The notes: generated from the letters alone by a model not told the origin. A DNA stretch of 64,000 nt from Kitasatospora purpeofusca (GCF_000718025.1 NZ_JODS01000016.1:62001-126000), one strand, 5' to 3'; counted from the stretch's first letter, positions 18,868 through 26,980 are shown. Numbers and translations: made by a program.

Positions 18868-19608
18868 ATGAGTGCCGACTTCACCAGCGCGGACGCGATG
18901 ATCACCACTCCCGGGGGCGAGATCCTGCTCCAGCTGAGGGACGACCTGCCGGACATCCGCTGGCCGGCCCACTGGGTCGTGCCCGGCGGCCACGCTGAGA
19001 CCGGGGAGACCCCGTACGAGACCGCCCGCAGGGAACTCCGCGAGGAGACCGGTCTGGACGTCGAAGCCCTGCTGCCCTTCGACCCCGTCCGCGCGGAGGG
19101 GGACACCGGCACCATCCGCTACTTCCACGCGATCGTCGACGTCGACCCCGCCCGGCTCGTGCTCGGCGAGGGCCAGGAACTGCGCCTGGTGCCGATCCCC
19201 GAGGTGCAGGGCATGAGGGTACCGCCGGATCTCAAGGACTACGTCCGGCAGTTGGAGGGCCACCTCCGGGTCGGGAAGCCCCGGGTGTGGGCGCAGATCG
19301 ACCGCATCCACGCGCGACTGGCCGCCCGCTGCGCCGCCTCCGGCGAGTCCGCGGTGGAGAACCGGCTCCGCCTGCTGGCGGAAGTCGGTGCCCAGGCAAG
19401 TGCGCTGGCGGCCGTCGAGGCGGATCCCGGACGTGCGGGGGAGCTTCAGGTCAGGCTGTGCGAGGCGATCGTGGCCGGCATGGTCGCACTGCGCGCGACG
19501 ACGCCGGACGCGGCCACGTTCCTGTCGGACTACCTCGTCGAGGCCGAACGGGACTCGTCGGGTGGCGACCGCGCCGAGTTCGAGCGAGCCGATCACCGGA
19601 CGGAATGA
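18868..19608 (+). CDS. NUDIX hydrolase with C-terminal helical extension
   Basis: A 246-residue protein. The first 125 residues are a NUDIX domain: WVVPGGHAETGE followed by ARRELREETGL gives the complete G-x5-E-x7-REUXEEXGU box. Such enzymes hydrolyse nucleoside diphosphates linked to another moiety, using Mg at the box glutamates. Residues 130-246 form an alanine- and glutamate-rich helical extension that I do not recognise, and it makes the protein about 100 residues longer than a minimal NUDIX enzyme. ATG 18868 was taken as the start; GGAG lies 10-20 bases upstream. The gene stands alone between two hairpin-bounded units. Confidence 0.85.
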   Translation: MSADFTSADAMITTPGGEILLQLRDDLPDIRWPAHWVVPGGHAETGETPYETARRELREETGLDVEALLPFDPVRAEGDTGTIRYFHAIVDVDPARLVLGEGQELRLVPIPEVQGMRVPPDLKDYVRQLEGHLRVGKPRVWAQIDRIHARLAARCAASGESAVENRLRLLAEVGAQASALAAVEADPGRAGELQVRLCEAIVAGMVALRATTPDAATFLSDYLVEAERDSSGGDRAEFERADHRTE

Positions 19609-19763
19609 AGCGTCCCGGTCCGGATCGCCGAGCTGGCCGAGGCACCGACCCCGAGGGTGATCGCCGCCCATGTGATCGGCGGGTGACCCCGTCCCGGTGT
19701 GCGGTCCTCCGCCGTACCCCGGGACCCACGCCGGGACGCGCACCGAGGCACCGTCCGCCCGAG

Positions 19764-19803
19764 CATAGCTAATCCATCGACATATCTAAATCAATGATCT
19801 ATG
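19764..19803. promoter_or_regulatory. Imperfect palindrome upstream of padR-type gene
   Basis: CATAGCTAAT (19764-19773) and ATGATCTATG (19794-19803) are inverted copies matching at eight of ten positions, in an unusually AT-rich patch that also contains ATATCTAAAT. It lies directly before the PadR start and is a plausible autoregulatory operator over the promoter. Confidence 0.5.
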
Positions 19804-19811
19804 GTTCCCGT

Positions 19812-20177
19812 ATGGCAGACCGTCAACTGCAGGAGCCGGCAAGGCTCGTACTCACCGCACTGGCCGACGAGCCCCGGCACGGCTACGCGATCCTCCAGGA
19901 AGTCCTGGCGATCACCGAAGGCCGCACCAGGATGCTCACCGGTACCCTCTACACGGCCCTGGACCGCCTGCTCCAGCAGGGCCTGATCCGGATCGCCCAC
20001 GAGGAGGTCGTGGCCGGCCGGCTGCGCCGCAACTTCGAGCTGACCGAACAGGGCCGCCTCACACTGACCGAGGAGACACAACGGCTGCGCGCCGGCGTGG
20101 CGGAGGCCGAACGCCGGCTCGCCCTCGGCGCCCCGCGCCCCCGGCCCACGCTGCGCACGAACTGGGGGACGGCATGA
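19812..20177 (+). CDS. PadR family transcriptional regulator
   Basis: A 121-residue winged-helix repressor. The N-terminal motif LTALADEPRHGYAILQEV, then GTLYTALDRLLQQGLI, is diagnostic of PadR. The start chosen is ATG 19812 (MADRQLQEP), because an upstream ATG at 19794 lies within the presumed operator. Its stop overlaps the start of the next gene (ATGA at 20174), so the regulator and a membrane protein are co-translated; PadR repressors commonly control an adjoining membrane protein or transporter and themselves, and respond to small hydrophobic effectors. Confidence 0.9.
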   Translation: MADRQLQEPARLVLTALADEPRHGYAILQEVLAITEGRTRMLTGTLYTALDRLLQQGLIRIAHEEVVAGRLRRNFELTEQGRLTLTEETQRLRAGVAEAERRLALGAPRPRPTLRTNWGTA

Positions 20178-21121
20178 CCGACCGGCACACCTCTCTGCCC
20201 GCCCTGCTGCGACGCCTTCCCCTCGACAGCCTCTACCCGGCCGAGTACCGCGCCGCGCACGGCGAGGAGATCAACGCCGTCCTCGCCGACGCCGTCCAGC
20301 ACGCCGGCCCCCGCACCGCTCTGCGCGAATGGGCCGCCCTCGCCGCACACGCCGTGCGGCTGCGGACCCGGCTCAGCTCCAGCGATCCGGCCGGCAGGAT
20401 CCTCGCCGGTGCCGCGCCGTTCCTGCTGGCCGGCGGCGCCGCCCTGAGCCTGCTCCACCTGCTGTTCGGCGCCCTTGTCGCCGGTCCCGACGCGCACTGG
20501 GCGGTGGCCGCCGCGCAGAGCGCTCCCTGGGTTCTCGCCCTGCTGTGTCTCGCCCTCGGTCGCTGGACCCCGGCCCGGGCCCTGCTCCTGGTGGCCGTTG
20601 CGGTGGCCGCGTTCACCCCGCATCCCGAGCCCGGTCTCTGGGCCGTCACGGCCGTCCTGGTGCTGATCGCACCGCCCGACGCCGTCGACCTCTCCCGGCG
20701 GTCCCGCTCCTGGGCGGTCGGTTCCGCCGCCGCCGTCGCGCTGCCGCTGAGCGGCCTCACCGTCCTGTGGCTCGTCACCCGGCCCGAGGACTACGCCCAC
20801 CTCGTCTTCCCACCCCTTCAACAGGTCATGCTCGACTTCTCCCCGGTCTGGCCCGCCCTCGTGCTGGGTCTCGTCCACCTCCTGCGCCCCACCGGGCCGG
20901 ACACCGACTCCCTGCACACCGGCGGCATCGCACTCGCCGTCCTGCCCTGGGCACTCACGATCGCCCCGCCCCTCCATCGCGGCACCCCGACCGAAGCGCT
21001 CGGTCTGCTCCGCAACGTCGGCCTGGTCCTCGCCCTCCTGGCCGCCACCACCGCCGTCGGCCTCGCGCGCCGTCGGACCCGGCCGGACCGACCGGGGGAG
21101 TCCGGCCGCCCGTTGGCCTAG
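20174..21121 (+). CDS. Polytopic membrane protein coupled to PadR
   Basis: A 315-residue protein. The first 70 residues are cytosolic and resemble the prefix of PadR-linked permeases (LDSLYPAEYRAAHGEEINAV). About eight hydrophobic segments follow, for example AAPFLLAGGAALSLLHLLFG, PWVLALLCLALGRW, ALLLVAVAVAAF and VGLVLALLAATTAVGLA. No transporter family signature is obvious. The ATGA overlap with the regulator indicates that its expression is regulated by that protein. A 17-base hairpin just after the stop ends the unit. Confidence 0.8.
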   Translation: MTDRHTSLPALLRRLPLDSLYPAEYRAAHGEEINAVLADAVQHAGPRTALREWAALAAHAVRLRTRLSSSDPAGRILAGAAPFLLAGGAALSLLHLLFGALVAGPDAHWAVAAAQSAPWVLALLCLALGRWTPARALLLVAVAVAAFTPHPEPGLWAVTAVLVLIAPPDAVDLSRRSRSWAVGSAAAVALPLSGLTVLWLVTRPEDYAHLVFPPLQQVMLDFSPVWPALVLGLVHLLRPTGPDTDSLHTGGIALAVLPWALTIAPPLHRGTPTEALGLLRNVGLVLALLAATTAVGLARRRTRPDRPGESGRPLA

Positions 21122-21135
21122 ATCTGCTGTCCGAA

Positions 21136-21174
21136 GTGCTGGTCACAGCCCTCCTTCAGGGCTGTGACCAGCAC
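21136..21174. terminator. Perfect 17-bp bidirectional terminator hairpin
   Basis: GTGCTGGTCACAGCCCT (21136-21152) and AGGGCTGTGACCAGCAC (21158-21174) are perfect inverted copies with a five-base loop. It lies between convergent genes and probably ends transcription in both directions. Confidence 0.88.
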
Positions 21175-21207
21175 CATTGGTCGGACCGCGGCCGGACGGA
21201 GGGGGTG

Positions 21208-21960
21208 TCAGCGCATCCCGCCGGAAGCGAGGATGACGTCCCCGGTGATCCAGCGCGCGTCGTCGGAAGCCAGGAACGCCACCAAGGGGCCGTAGTCGGC
21301 CGGGGTGCCCGTACGGCCCAGCGGGGTGCCGGCGACCGCCTGCGCCTCCTGCGCCGAGCCGGGGAATCCCATCGCCCTGGTGCCCTCGGTGTCCGACGGT
21401 CCGGGCATGATCGCGTTGACCCGGATGCCGCGCGGGCCCAGCTCCTTGGCCGCGACGACGGTGAACGCGTTGACAGCGCTCTTGGACGCGACATACAGCG
21501 AGGCGTACACCGGGTGGGTGAGCGTGCCCGCCGTGGAGACGTTGACGACCGACGCGGAGCCGATGTCGTCCTGCGCGGCCAGGGCCTGCGTGGTGAGGAT
21601 CGTCCCCAGCAGGTTCGTGCTCATCTGGCGCTGGAACTCCTCCTCGGTGATGCCCGACAGCGGCGCGAAGGTGGCCACCCCCGCGTTGTTCACGAGCACG
21701 TCGACCGGTCCGAGCTCCTCGCGCGCACGGTCGAACAGGCGGCGCACGTCGTCACCGCTGGCCACGTCCGCCCGGACCGCCAACGCCCGGCCGCCCTCCG
21801 CGGTGATTGCCGCGACGACCCGCTCGGCCCCCTCCTCGTCCTCCCGGTAGTTCACCACGACGGCCGCGCCCGCCCCGGCCAGCGCCTTGGCGATCCCCGC
21901 CCCGATGCCCTTCGACGCGCCCGTGACGATCGCCGTACGTGCCTTGCTGCTCGTGCTCAC
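21208..21960 (-). CDS. SDR family oxidoreductase
   Basis: A 250-residue classical short-chain dehydrogenase/reductase. Seen: cofactor motif TGASKGIGAGIAK, NNAGV, the catalytic Ser in VVNVSTAG, and YVASKSAVNAF with the Tyr and Lys. The basic residues after the first strand (VVNYREDEEG) favour NADPH. GTG 21960 was selected since GGAGGAG lies five bases upstream; the frame runs on to 22122 but through the operator region. It is divergent from an HxlR-type regulator across 89 bases holding a perfect palindrome, so the regulator probably represses this enzyme. The substrate may be a reactive carbonyl or quinone-like compound. Confidence 0.9.
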   Translation of the reverse strand: MSTSSKARTAIVTGASKGIGAGIAKALAGAGAAVVVNYREDEEGAERVVAAITAEGGRALAVRADVASGDDVRRLFDRAREELGPVDVLVNNAGVATFAPLSGITEEEFQRQMSTNLLGTILTTQALAAQDDIGSASVVNVSTAGTLTHPVYASLYVASKSAVNAFTVVAAKELGPRGIRVNAIMPGPSDTEGTRAMGFPGSAQEAQAVAGTPLGRTGTPADYGPLVAFLASDDARWITGDVILASGGMR

Positions 21961-22020
21961 AGTGACTCCTCCAACGTCGGTACCTGCGAAGTCACCGTAG
22001 GAAAGCTGATTACTACTGGG

Positions 22021-22032
22021 AAGTACGTACTT
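22021..22032. promoter_or_regulatory. Perfect palindrome, putative HxlR operator
   Basis: AAGTACGTACTT is a perfect 12-base palindrome, flanked by TACTACTGGG and TTTTTGTAAG, in the short region between the divergent SDR and HxlR genes. Position and symmetry fit the operator of the neighbouring dimeric regulator, controlling both promoters. Confidence 0.7.
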
Positions 22033-22049
22033 TTTTGTAAGCTCGTACC

Positions 22050-22460
22050 GTGATCGAAACCCAGCAGGCCGCGACGGCCGCCCGGCTCCTGGCCCACGAC
22101 ACCTTCGACCAGAAGTGCGCACTCAGACCGATCATGGACCGGACGACCAGCCGCTGGGCGACCCTGATCGTCTCGGCCCTCATCGCCGGCCCGCACCGCT
22201 TCGCGCAGCTGCACCAACGAGTCGGCGGCATCAGCCAGAAGATGCTGTCGCAGAACCTCAAGACCCTGGCCCGGGCCGGCCTCGTCCACCGCGACGTCAC
22301 GCCCACCAACCCGCCCCAGGTCACCTACAGCCTGACCGAACTCGGCGTCAGCCTGGCCGGCCCGCTGACCGAACTCATCCAGTGGTTCGGCCGACATGGA
22401 GAGGAACTCCTCGCCGCGCAGGAGCACTACGACCGCCAGCAGGCGCCGCTGGGCGAGTAA
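22050..22460 (+). CDS. HxlR family transcriptional regulator
   Basis: A 136-residue winged-helix regulator of the HxlR family. The segment CALRPIMDRTTSRWATLIV, then GPHRFAQLHQRVGGISQKML, then LARAGLVHRDV is the family signature; here the first Cys before the DNA-binding region is present (DQKCALRP), as in redox- or aldehyde-sensing HxlR/YodB/HypR proteins. GTG 22050 is the likely start. It is divergent from the SDR gene with a perfect palindrome between. A thiol-based response to reactive electrophiles, inducing the reductase, is a reasonable inference. Confidence 0.9.
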   Translation: MIETQQAATAARLLAHDTFDQKCALRPIMDRTTSRWATLIVSALIAGPHRFAQLHQRVGGISQKMLSQNLKTLARAGLVHRDVTPTNPPQVTYSLTELGVSLAGPLTELIQWFGRHGEELLAAQEHYDRQQAPLGE

Positions 22461-22600
22461 CGGGCCGCTCCTACGGGCCGGTCGGTCTTCGTGAGAGTTG
22501 CCGAACCCCGGCCCGCACGGCCGGATCCGGCGGTCCAGGGAAACTCACCGCCGGGACGGACGCCCGAACCGCCGACCGTGCTTCTTCGGCCCCGCTCCGA

Positions 22601-23458
22601 TCACTTCGGCAGGTCGGCGGACAGGAAGGGGGCCAGGAGCGCGAGCAGTGCGTCGGGGCGGTCGAGTGGGATGATGTGGCCGCAGTCCTGGAGCCGGTGC
22701 CCGACCAGGTCGTCGGCGATGGGCCGGAGTTGGCGTTCGAGCCCGGTGCCGACGGGGTGGGAGCCGACGGCCATCGTGGGCACGGTCAGCCGGGTCGTCG
22801 CGACGGCGTCCTGGAGCTGCTGCGCGCTGGTGGGCAGGGCCCGGTAGTGGGAGAACGCGCAGCGAAGGGCCTCGCTTCCGGTGTAGGCGTGGACGAAGGC
22901 CGCGCGGATGTCGTCGGGTACTCCGCGCCCGAGCGTCCCCGAGTCGAGGAACCAGTCGATGTACGGCGCCTCGTTGCCGGCCAGGACGGTCTCGGCGAGG
23001 TCGGGAACGCTGTGGAAGCCGAACCACCACGGGGCGCCGCCCGCGACGACGTGTTCGGCTCCCGGCAGGCGGCCGAGCAGTGCCTCCATCACGACCAGGC
23101 GCCGTACGAGGCCGGGTCGGCGCAGCGCGAGCAGGACGGCGGGCGCGGTGCCCGCGTCGATGCCGACCACCGCTGCCGAGGACTCGCCGAGCGCGTCGAG
23201 CAGCCCCTCGGCGTCGGCGGCCAGGGTGCCCGCGTCGTAACCGTCGACGGCACGCTCACTGGCGCCGAGGCCCCGCAGGTCCGGGGCGATGACCCGGTGC
23301 CGTCCGGCCAGTGGACCGATGATGCTGCTCCAGACCTGCCAGGTGTGCGGGAAGCCGTGCAGCAGCAGAACGGCGGGTCCGTCCCCGGCGATCGCGACGT
23401 TGAGTCGGATGCCGTTCGTCGCGATGCGGTGCAGTCGGGGTGTGGTGCTGACGGGCAC
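22601..23458 (-). CDS. Alpha/beta hydrolase with aspartate nucleophile (epoxide hydrolase-like)
   Basis: A 285-residue alpha/beta hydrolase. The oxyanion region is HGFPHTWQVW and the nucleophile elbow is VVGIDAGTA, with Asp in place of Ser, as in epoxide hydrolases and haloacid or haloalkane dehalogenases. The C-terminal base is the His in QDCGHIIPLDRP. A cap region of about 70 residues contains FSHYRALP with a Tyr that may polarise the substrate. The start is GTG 23458. It is divergent from a second HxlR gene across 100 bases, paralleling the SDR/HxlR pair at 21208-22460. Epoxide hydrolase is the favoured call, and dehalogenase is the alternative. Confidence 0.85.
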   Translation of the reverse strand: MPVSTTPRLHRIATNGIRLNVAIAGDGPAVLLLHGFPHTWQVWSSIIGPLAGRHRVIAPDLRGLGASERAVDGYDAGTLAADAEGLLDALGESSAAVVGIDAGTAPAVLLALRRPGLVRRLVVMEALLGRLPGAEHVVAGGAPWWFGFHSVPDLAETVLAGNEAPYIDWFLDSGTLGRGVPDDIRAAFVHAYTGSEALRCAFSHYRALPTSAQQLQDAVATTRLTVPTMAVGSHPVGTGLERQLRPIADDLVGHRLQDCGHIIPLDRPDALLALLAPFLSADLPK

Positions 23459-23475
23459 GGTGGCTCCTGCTGCTG

Positions 23476-23508
23476 ATTACCATTGGTGACCACAGAACGA
23501 TAGGTAAC
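23476..23508. promoter_or_regulatory. Inverted repeat between divergent hydrolase and HxlR genes
   Basis: ATTACC (23476-23481) and GGTAAC (23503-23508) form an inverted pair around ATTGGTGACCACAGAACGAT in the 100-base divergent gap. The arms are short, so this is a tentative operator for the adjacent regulator. Confidence 0.4.
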
Positions 23509-23558
23509 CGTCCGGCCGCTTCCTAGACGGCACTTTCAGGGAAGGTGGTGAGCCGCAG

Positions 23559-23969
23559 GTGACCACCCGAGGACCCCGGGCCGCCGATCGCGGGGCACGC
23601 GGCGATCTTTTCGATCCCCAGTGCCCGACAAGGCAGTTGCTCGATCGCATCGGCACGAAGTGGACGTCCATGGCCGTCAGGACGCTCGCCGATGCCGCAC
23701 CGGACGAGGTGCGCTTCGCGGAGCTGAGACGCCGGATGCCCGGCGTCTCGCAGAAGATGCTGTCCGTGACGCTGCGAAGCCTGACCCGCGACGGTCTGGT
23801 GTCGCGCCGGGTCGAACCGACCGTGCCGCCGCGGGTCTTCTACCGGCTCACCGGCCTCGGGCTGTCCCTGGAGACCGCGCTCGCAGGGCTGCGTACCTGG
23901 GCCGAGGAGCACATGGCCGAGATCGACCGCGCCAACGAAGCCGCCGACCAGGAGGTCGACGAGGGGTAG
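23559..23969 (+). CDS. HxlR family transcriptional regulator (second copy)
   Basis: A 136-residue winged-helix regulator, related to the one at 22050. It contains DPQCPTRQLLDRIGTKWTSM with the family Cys and the KW motif, FAELRRRMPGVSQKML and LTRDGLVSRRV. The start is GTG 23559 with AGGTGG-like sequence upstream. The divergent partner is the Asp-nucleophile hydrolase. Two neighbouring HxlR/enzyme pairs within 3 kb suggest a small detoxification island in which each regulator senses a reactive compound. Confidence 0.9.
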   Translation: MTTRGPRAADRGARGDLFDPQCPTRQLLDRIGTKWTSMAVRTLADAAPDEVRFAELRRRMPGVSQKMLSVTLRSLTRDGLVSRRVEPTVPPRVFYRLTGLGLSLETALAGLRTWAEEHMAEIDRANEAADQEVDEG

Positions 23970-24168
23970 GCAGGCCGGTTCCGTGTTCGGAACGGCCGGC
24001 TCGGGTCCTCGATCCCGGCAGCCGAGGTCCTCCTGCTCCTGTCGGGTGCGGTTGTCCCGGGGCAGAATGATCGCCATGACGACATGAAGAGCACCCACCG
24101 GCCGGAAGTCCTGGCGCAAGCGATGGGATGGCTGGTCGGTTCTCGACGGCGTCCGTCGGCTCTGCATC

Positions 24169-24420
24169 GTGTGCCACGAGCCCGTTCACTCCTACGAGTA
24201 CCGCCTCCATCCGCCCGAGTCCCGCAGCTTCGAACGTTGCGTCGGTCTGGTCTGGTGCTCGGGCTGCCGGATCTACTCGGGCAGCATGGTCCACATTCCT
24301 CGCAGGAAGGTCCTGGTCGACGCCCTGGCATCGCTGCCCGCCGTCGACCGTGACCTGCTGCGCCGGAAGGAGGCCGCGCTGGTCGACCATCTCGACGGCC
24401 GAGGCGTCGGTCGGCGGTGA
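24169..24420 (+). CDS. Small zinc-ribbon-like protein, 5' end uncertain
   Basis: An 83-residue protein from GTG 24169. Just upstream in frame the sequence RRLCIV continues into CHEP, so two CxxC knuckles are visible if translation begins earlier: CIVC and, 27 residues on, CSGC in LVWCSGCRIYSGSMVH. This spacing looks like a structural zinc site. The frame is open back to 24088, where it reads KSWRKRWDGWSVLDGVRRL, which also looks like real protein, but there is no start codon there and a TGA lies at 24085. Either GTG 24169 is used, losing the first knuckle, or the gene has been broken near its 5' end. Function unknown. Confidence 0.55.
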   Translation: MCHEPVHSYEYRLHPPESRSFERCVGLVWCSGCRIYSGSMVHIPRRKVLVDALASLPAVDRDLLRRKEAALVDHLDGRGVGRR

Positions 24421-24749
24421 GCCGCGGATCGGGCTGAGCCGCCACCAGGAGCCGGGGCGACCTGCCCCGTCAGGGCCGTTGTGGGTGAGGCGCCTCGGGG
24501 CCAGGGGCTGCCCGTTCTGCCTGCTGCATCGCGGAGGGGACCGACGAGGGTCGATTCGGCCCCTGTCCGCAGCGTCGCCGCAGGAGGTGAGACCGCCGGT
24601 CAGTACGGCGTCGTCGAAGGCTGCCTCAACTCGCTTGAAGCAGAACCGTCCTGAACCCGGCGCGACCCCGCCTGGGGCCGACGGCTTTCGCCACGGGGGC
24701 GAACGCAACTCGGCGGGCGGTGTGGGCAGGCGCCGATGTTCGCGGTATC
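24421..24749. other. Intergenic region without recognised gene
   Basis: About 330 bases between the zinc-ribbon-like gene and the palindromic operator. No hairpin, RNA gene or credible reading frame stands out. Confidence 0.4.
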
Positions 24750-24765
24750 TTTGAACGCGTTCAAA
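24750..24765. promoter_or_regulatory. Perfect 16-bp palindromic operator
   Basis: TTTGAACGCGTTCAAA is a perfect 16-base palindrome 21 bases before the start of a small membrane protein. GAACG/CGTTC-type palindromes are typical of TetR-family operators. No TetR gene lies next to it; the only one in the window is at 35535, which has its own different palindrome. Confidence 0.7.
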
Positions 24766-24786
24766 TCTATTGTGGGGGACACCGTG

Positions 24787-25161
24787 ATGTCGATCGACCG
24801 AGCACCGTCACGGGCCAAGTACCTGGTTTCACTGGCCGTCCTGGGCTGTTTGCCGGCGGCGGTCCTCTTCCCGGGGCCGTTGGCCCTCGTCGTTCTCCTG
24901 ATCGGGTCGGCGCTGGCATGCCGGGAGCGGGACGCGTTCCGCACGGTGTGCGTTGCGAGTGTCGCTCTCATCGCGGTCGGCTCGGTGGTCTGGCTGTACG
25001 ACGGGGTGTTCCTGGCAGCGCCGACCGTTCCGGTGCTGTTGGTCGCGTGGTGGGTGGCGCGTCCGGGCGTCGATGCGGGGTGGGGACTGCTCGGGCTCGG
25101 CTGGACTGTTGGAATTCTGCCGGTGGTGGGCTGGCCGGTCCTTGTCCTGTGGGTCCTGTGA
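24787..25161 (+). CDS. Small membrane protein of unknown function
   Basis: A 124-residue protein with three or four transmembrane segments: YLVSLAVLGCLPAAVLF, LALVVLLIGSALAC, VCVASVALIAVGSVVWLY and a C-terminal VGILPVVGWPVLVLWVL. ATG 24787 is preceded by GGGGGA at 24774-24779; an in-frame ATG at 24736 would place the operator palindrome inside the coding sequence, so it was rejected. The strong palindrome upstream suggests tight repression by a regulator encoded elsewhere. No family is recognised. Confidence 0.7.
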   Translation: MSIDRAPSRAKYLVSLAVLGCLPAAVLFPGPLALVVLLIGSALACRERDAFRTVCVASVALIAVGSVVWLYDGVFLAAPTVPVLLVAWWVARPGVDAGWGLLGLGWTVGILPVVGWPVLVLWVL

Positions 25162-25290
25162 CGGTGGCCCGGGCCTCCGGAGCCTCGTCGGCCGTGCTCC
25201 GTCCAAGCCGCGCCTGACGCGGTGGTGTCTCCGAAACCTGTTCTGCTCCCTTCGACGAACCAGCCGAGCGTGCCTGGGCGCGGGGCCGGG

Positions 25291-25316
25291 CGGCCTCCGC
25301 CGCTCGGCGGAGGCCG
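25291..25316. terminator. Perfect 11-bp hairpin between convergent genes
   Basis: CGGCCTCCGCC (25291-25301) and GGCGGAGGCCG (25306-25316) pair around a four-base loop. It serves the membrane protein gene and possibly the convergent HEAT-like gene. Confidence 0.75.
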
Positions 25317-25396
25317 TCGACTGACCACTCTCGGGCCTTTCCCGGCTTCCTCGGCCGCACAGGACCGCCGCCGGGGCACCAGGGAAGTCCGTTGAA

Positions 25397-25816
25397 TCAA
25401 ACGTGGCAGCAGGGCTCACTCAAGTGGCTGTCGATCGCAGCAACCAGGTCCCGAGCCGCTGCCCTCACCACAGGATCACGGTCGTGCGTGAGCCGAGCCG
25501 CTGTCGGTCGGCGGCTCAGCACGGCCCGGTGGGCCTGCAGTTGCACGTTCGGCTTCGACGGGTTGCCGTGCTCGAGGACCGTCTGCAGTAACCTGATCAC
25601 CCCGGCCCGGCACTTGACGGCCTCGGTGGCCGCGAGTTCCCACAGAAAGGGGACGGCGGCGACAGTCGCGTCGAAGACTGCCAGCTCACCGATCCAGAGA
25701 CTGAGATCATCCAGGGCTTCCCGACCGACCCGGGCGTCGCCCCACGCGATCCGCGACAGTACACCGGGAACTTCTGCCGCAGACCCGTATGCATGCTTCA
25801 ACTCGTTCCAGCGCAC
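25397..25816 (-). CDS. HEAT-repeat-like protein
   Basis: A 139-residue protein starting at GTG 25816 (VRWNELKHAYGSAAEVP). The N-terminal WNELKHAYGSA and the later ATVAAVPFLWELA are characteristic of a family of short HEAT-like proteins common in Streptomyces, where they often occur near other repeat or immunity-like genes. An in-frame ATG lies upstream at 25858, but residues before the Trp do not fit the family. It is shorter than most relatives. The next gene on the same strand (26014-26739) is a second HEAT-like protein; the two are separated by about 200 bases. Function unknown; protein binding is the usual role. Confidence 0.65.
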   Translation of the reverse strand: MRWNELKHAYGSAAEVPGVLSRIAWGDARVGREALDDLSLWIGELAVFDATVAAVPFLWELAATEAVKCRAGVIRLLQTVLEHGNPSKPNVQLQAHRAVLSRRPTAARLTHDRDPVVRAAARDLVAAIDSHLSEPCCHV

Positions 25817-26013
25817 ACGACTTACGCCTTTGAGTACTGTCCCCACCAAGCACCACACTTCGCTCTCGGACCCATGGTCGGATCGGCCTCATTCCACCTC
25901 ACCGGTCGCCATGGCGGCCGGCCCGGGCCGAGACGTCGCACAGGTGCTCTCGGCCTCCGGCGACGTTCCGACGGCCGCGCGCTGCCGTGATGCCGGTCCG
26001 CGAGGTGGTGCCG

Positions 26014-26739
26014 TCACAGGTCCGAGGCGTCGATCCAGCAGATCGTCGCTATCAGATCGGGAGCCTTGTCGGTCGCCTCGGCTGCCAGAAGTGCCCAGTC
26101 CCGGCAGTCGGCGACGATCCGGTCCCAGGGCGAGCGGCGGTCGACATCCCAATCGACAGCTGGGCCGTGGTCTCTGTAGATCCCCTTGTCCTGCTTGATC
26201 CGCCACACCTGGAAATGGAGCACCGCCTGATCGTGAGCGGCGAGATCCTCGATGACTTCGGCGAGGTGAGCGGTCGGCCAGGCCGGATCCAGGGTGTCCG
26301 GCGAGGCCCGGAGGGCGGCGGCCCGAGGGGGGAGGACGGGTTTGCGGGCGCCGAGGTCCGTCAGCGCCCAGCGGAGTGCAGTTCCTTCGGAGTCGTCGGG
26401 GGCCTCGCCTCGCCACCGGAAGGCTTCGTAGGCTCGGCGAAGCGCCGGCACGGCGCTTTTGATCCCCAGGTCCGCCAGGGCAGTGGCTGCCCATTGGCGG
26501 ACGGTGGCGTTCCCGCTCTCCAGCAGGTCGATCAGTAGGCTTCCCGGTCGCGGGTCCTTGAGTGCGGTGAAGACCTCGATGGCGCAGAGCTGCCCGAAGA
26601 CCCCGAGGCGAGGTGTCGCCGCCGTCAACTCGGCCAGCACGTCGGGCCCCATGGCGATCAGCGCATACTGGGCGTCCTCCGCCACTTCGCTGGAGTCCGC
26701 GTCGAGTTCGCCGACCCGTTGAGCAATCGTGCTGTTCAT
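26014..26739 (-). CDS. HEAT-repeat protein
   Basis: A 241-residue protein with helical repeats over the first 130 residues, including VRQWAATALADLGIKSAVPA, LRRAYEAF and GQLCAIEVFTALKD, which fit the HEAT pattern. The C-terminal 100 residues are not repeat-like and are tryptophan-rich (VWRIKQDKG, DWDVDRRSPWD, DCRDWALL). ATG 26739 (MNSTIAQRVGEL) was taken as the start; an ATG at 26820 is possible, but the extra residues are unlike the rest. HEAT proteins with this type of tail appear in polymorphic-toxin immunity families, which is one possibility here, with no toxin seen nearby. Confidence 0.65.
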   Translation of the reverse strand: MNSTIAQRVGELDADSSEVAEDAQYALIAMGPDVLAELTAATPRLGVFGQLCAIEVFTALKDPRPGSLLIDLLESGNATVRQWAATALADLGIKSAVPALRRAYEAFRWRGEAPDDSEGTALRWALTDLGARKPVLPPRAAALRASPDTLDPAWPTAHLAEVIEDLAAHDQAVLHFQVWRIKQDKGIYRDHGPAVDWDVDRRSPWDRIVADCRDWALLAAEATDKAPDLIATICWIDASDL

Positions 26740-26980
26740 GGCCACGAAGTCTGGCTCGTCCCGTGCGTCACGACCAGTCAATAAACGGGCCTGCCCGCGC
26801 CGCGCAGCGGCAGACGTCATCCGGCCGAGCGTCGGCGGGCTGTGCGCGCGCGTTCGGGGGCTGAAGTGTGTCGTCGGTGGTGAAGACCACGGCCGAGGAC
26901 CGTCCGCGAATACGACTTCGAGAATGTCAGTGGTTCGTGCAAGTGTTCTCCCTGCTCACCTCACCTGACCGGAGACCTCT

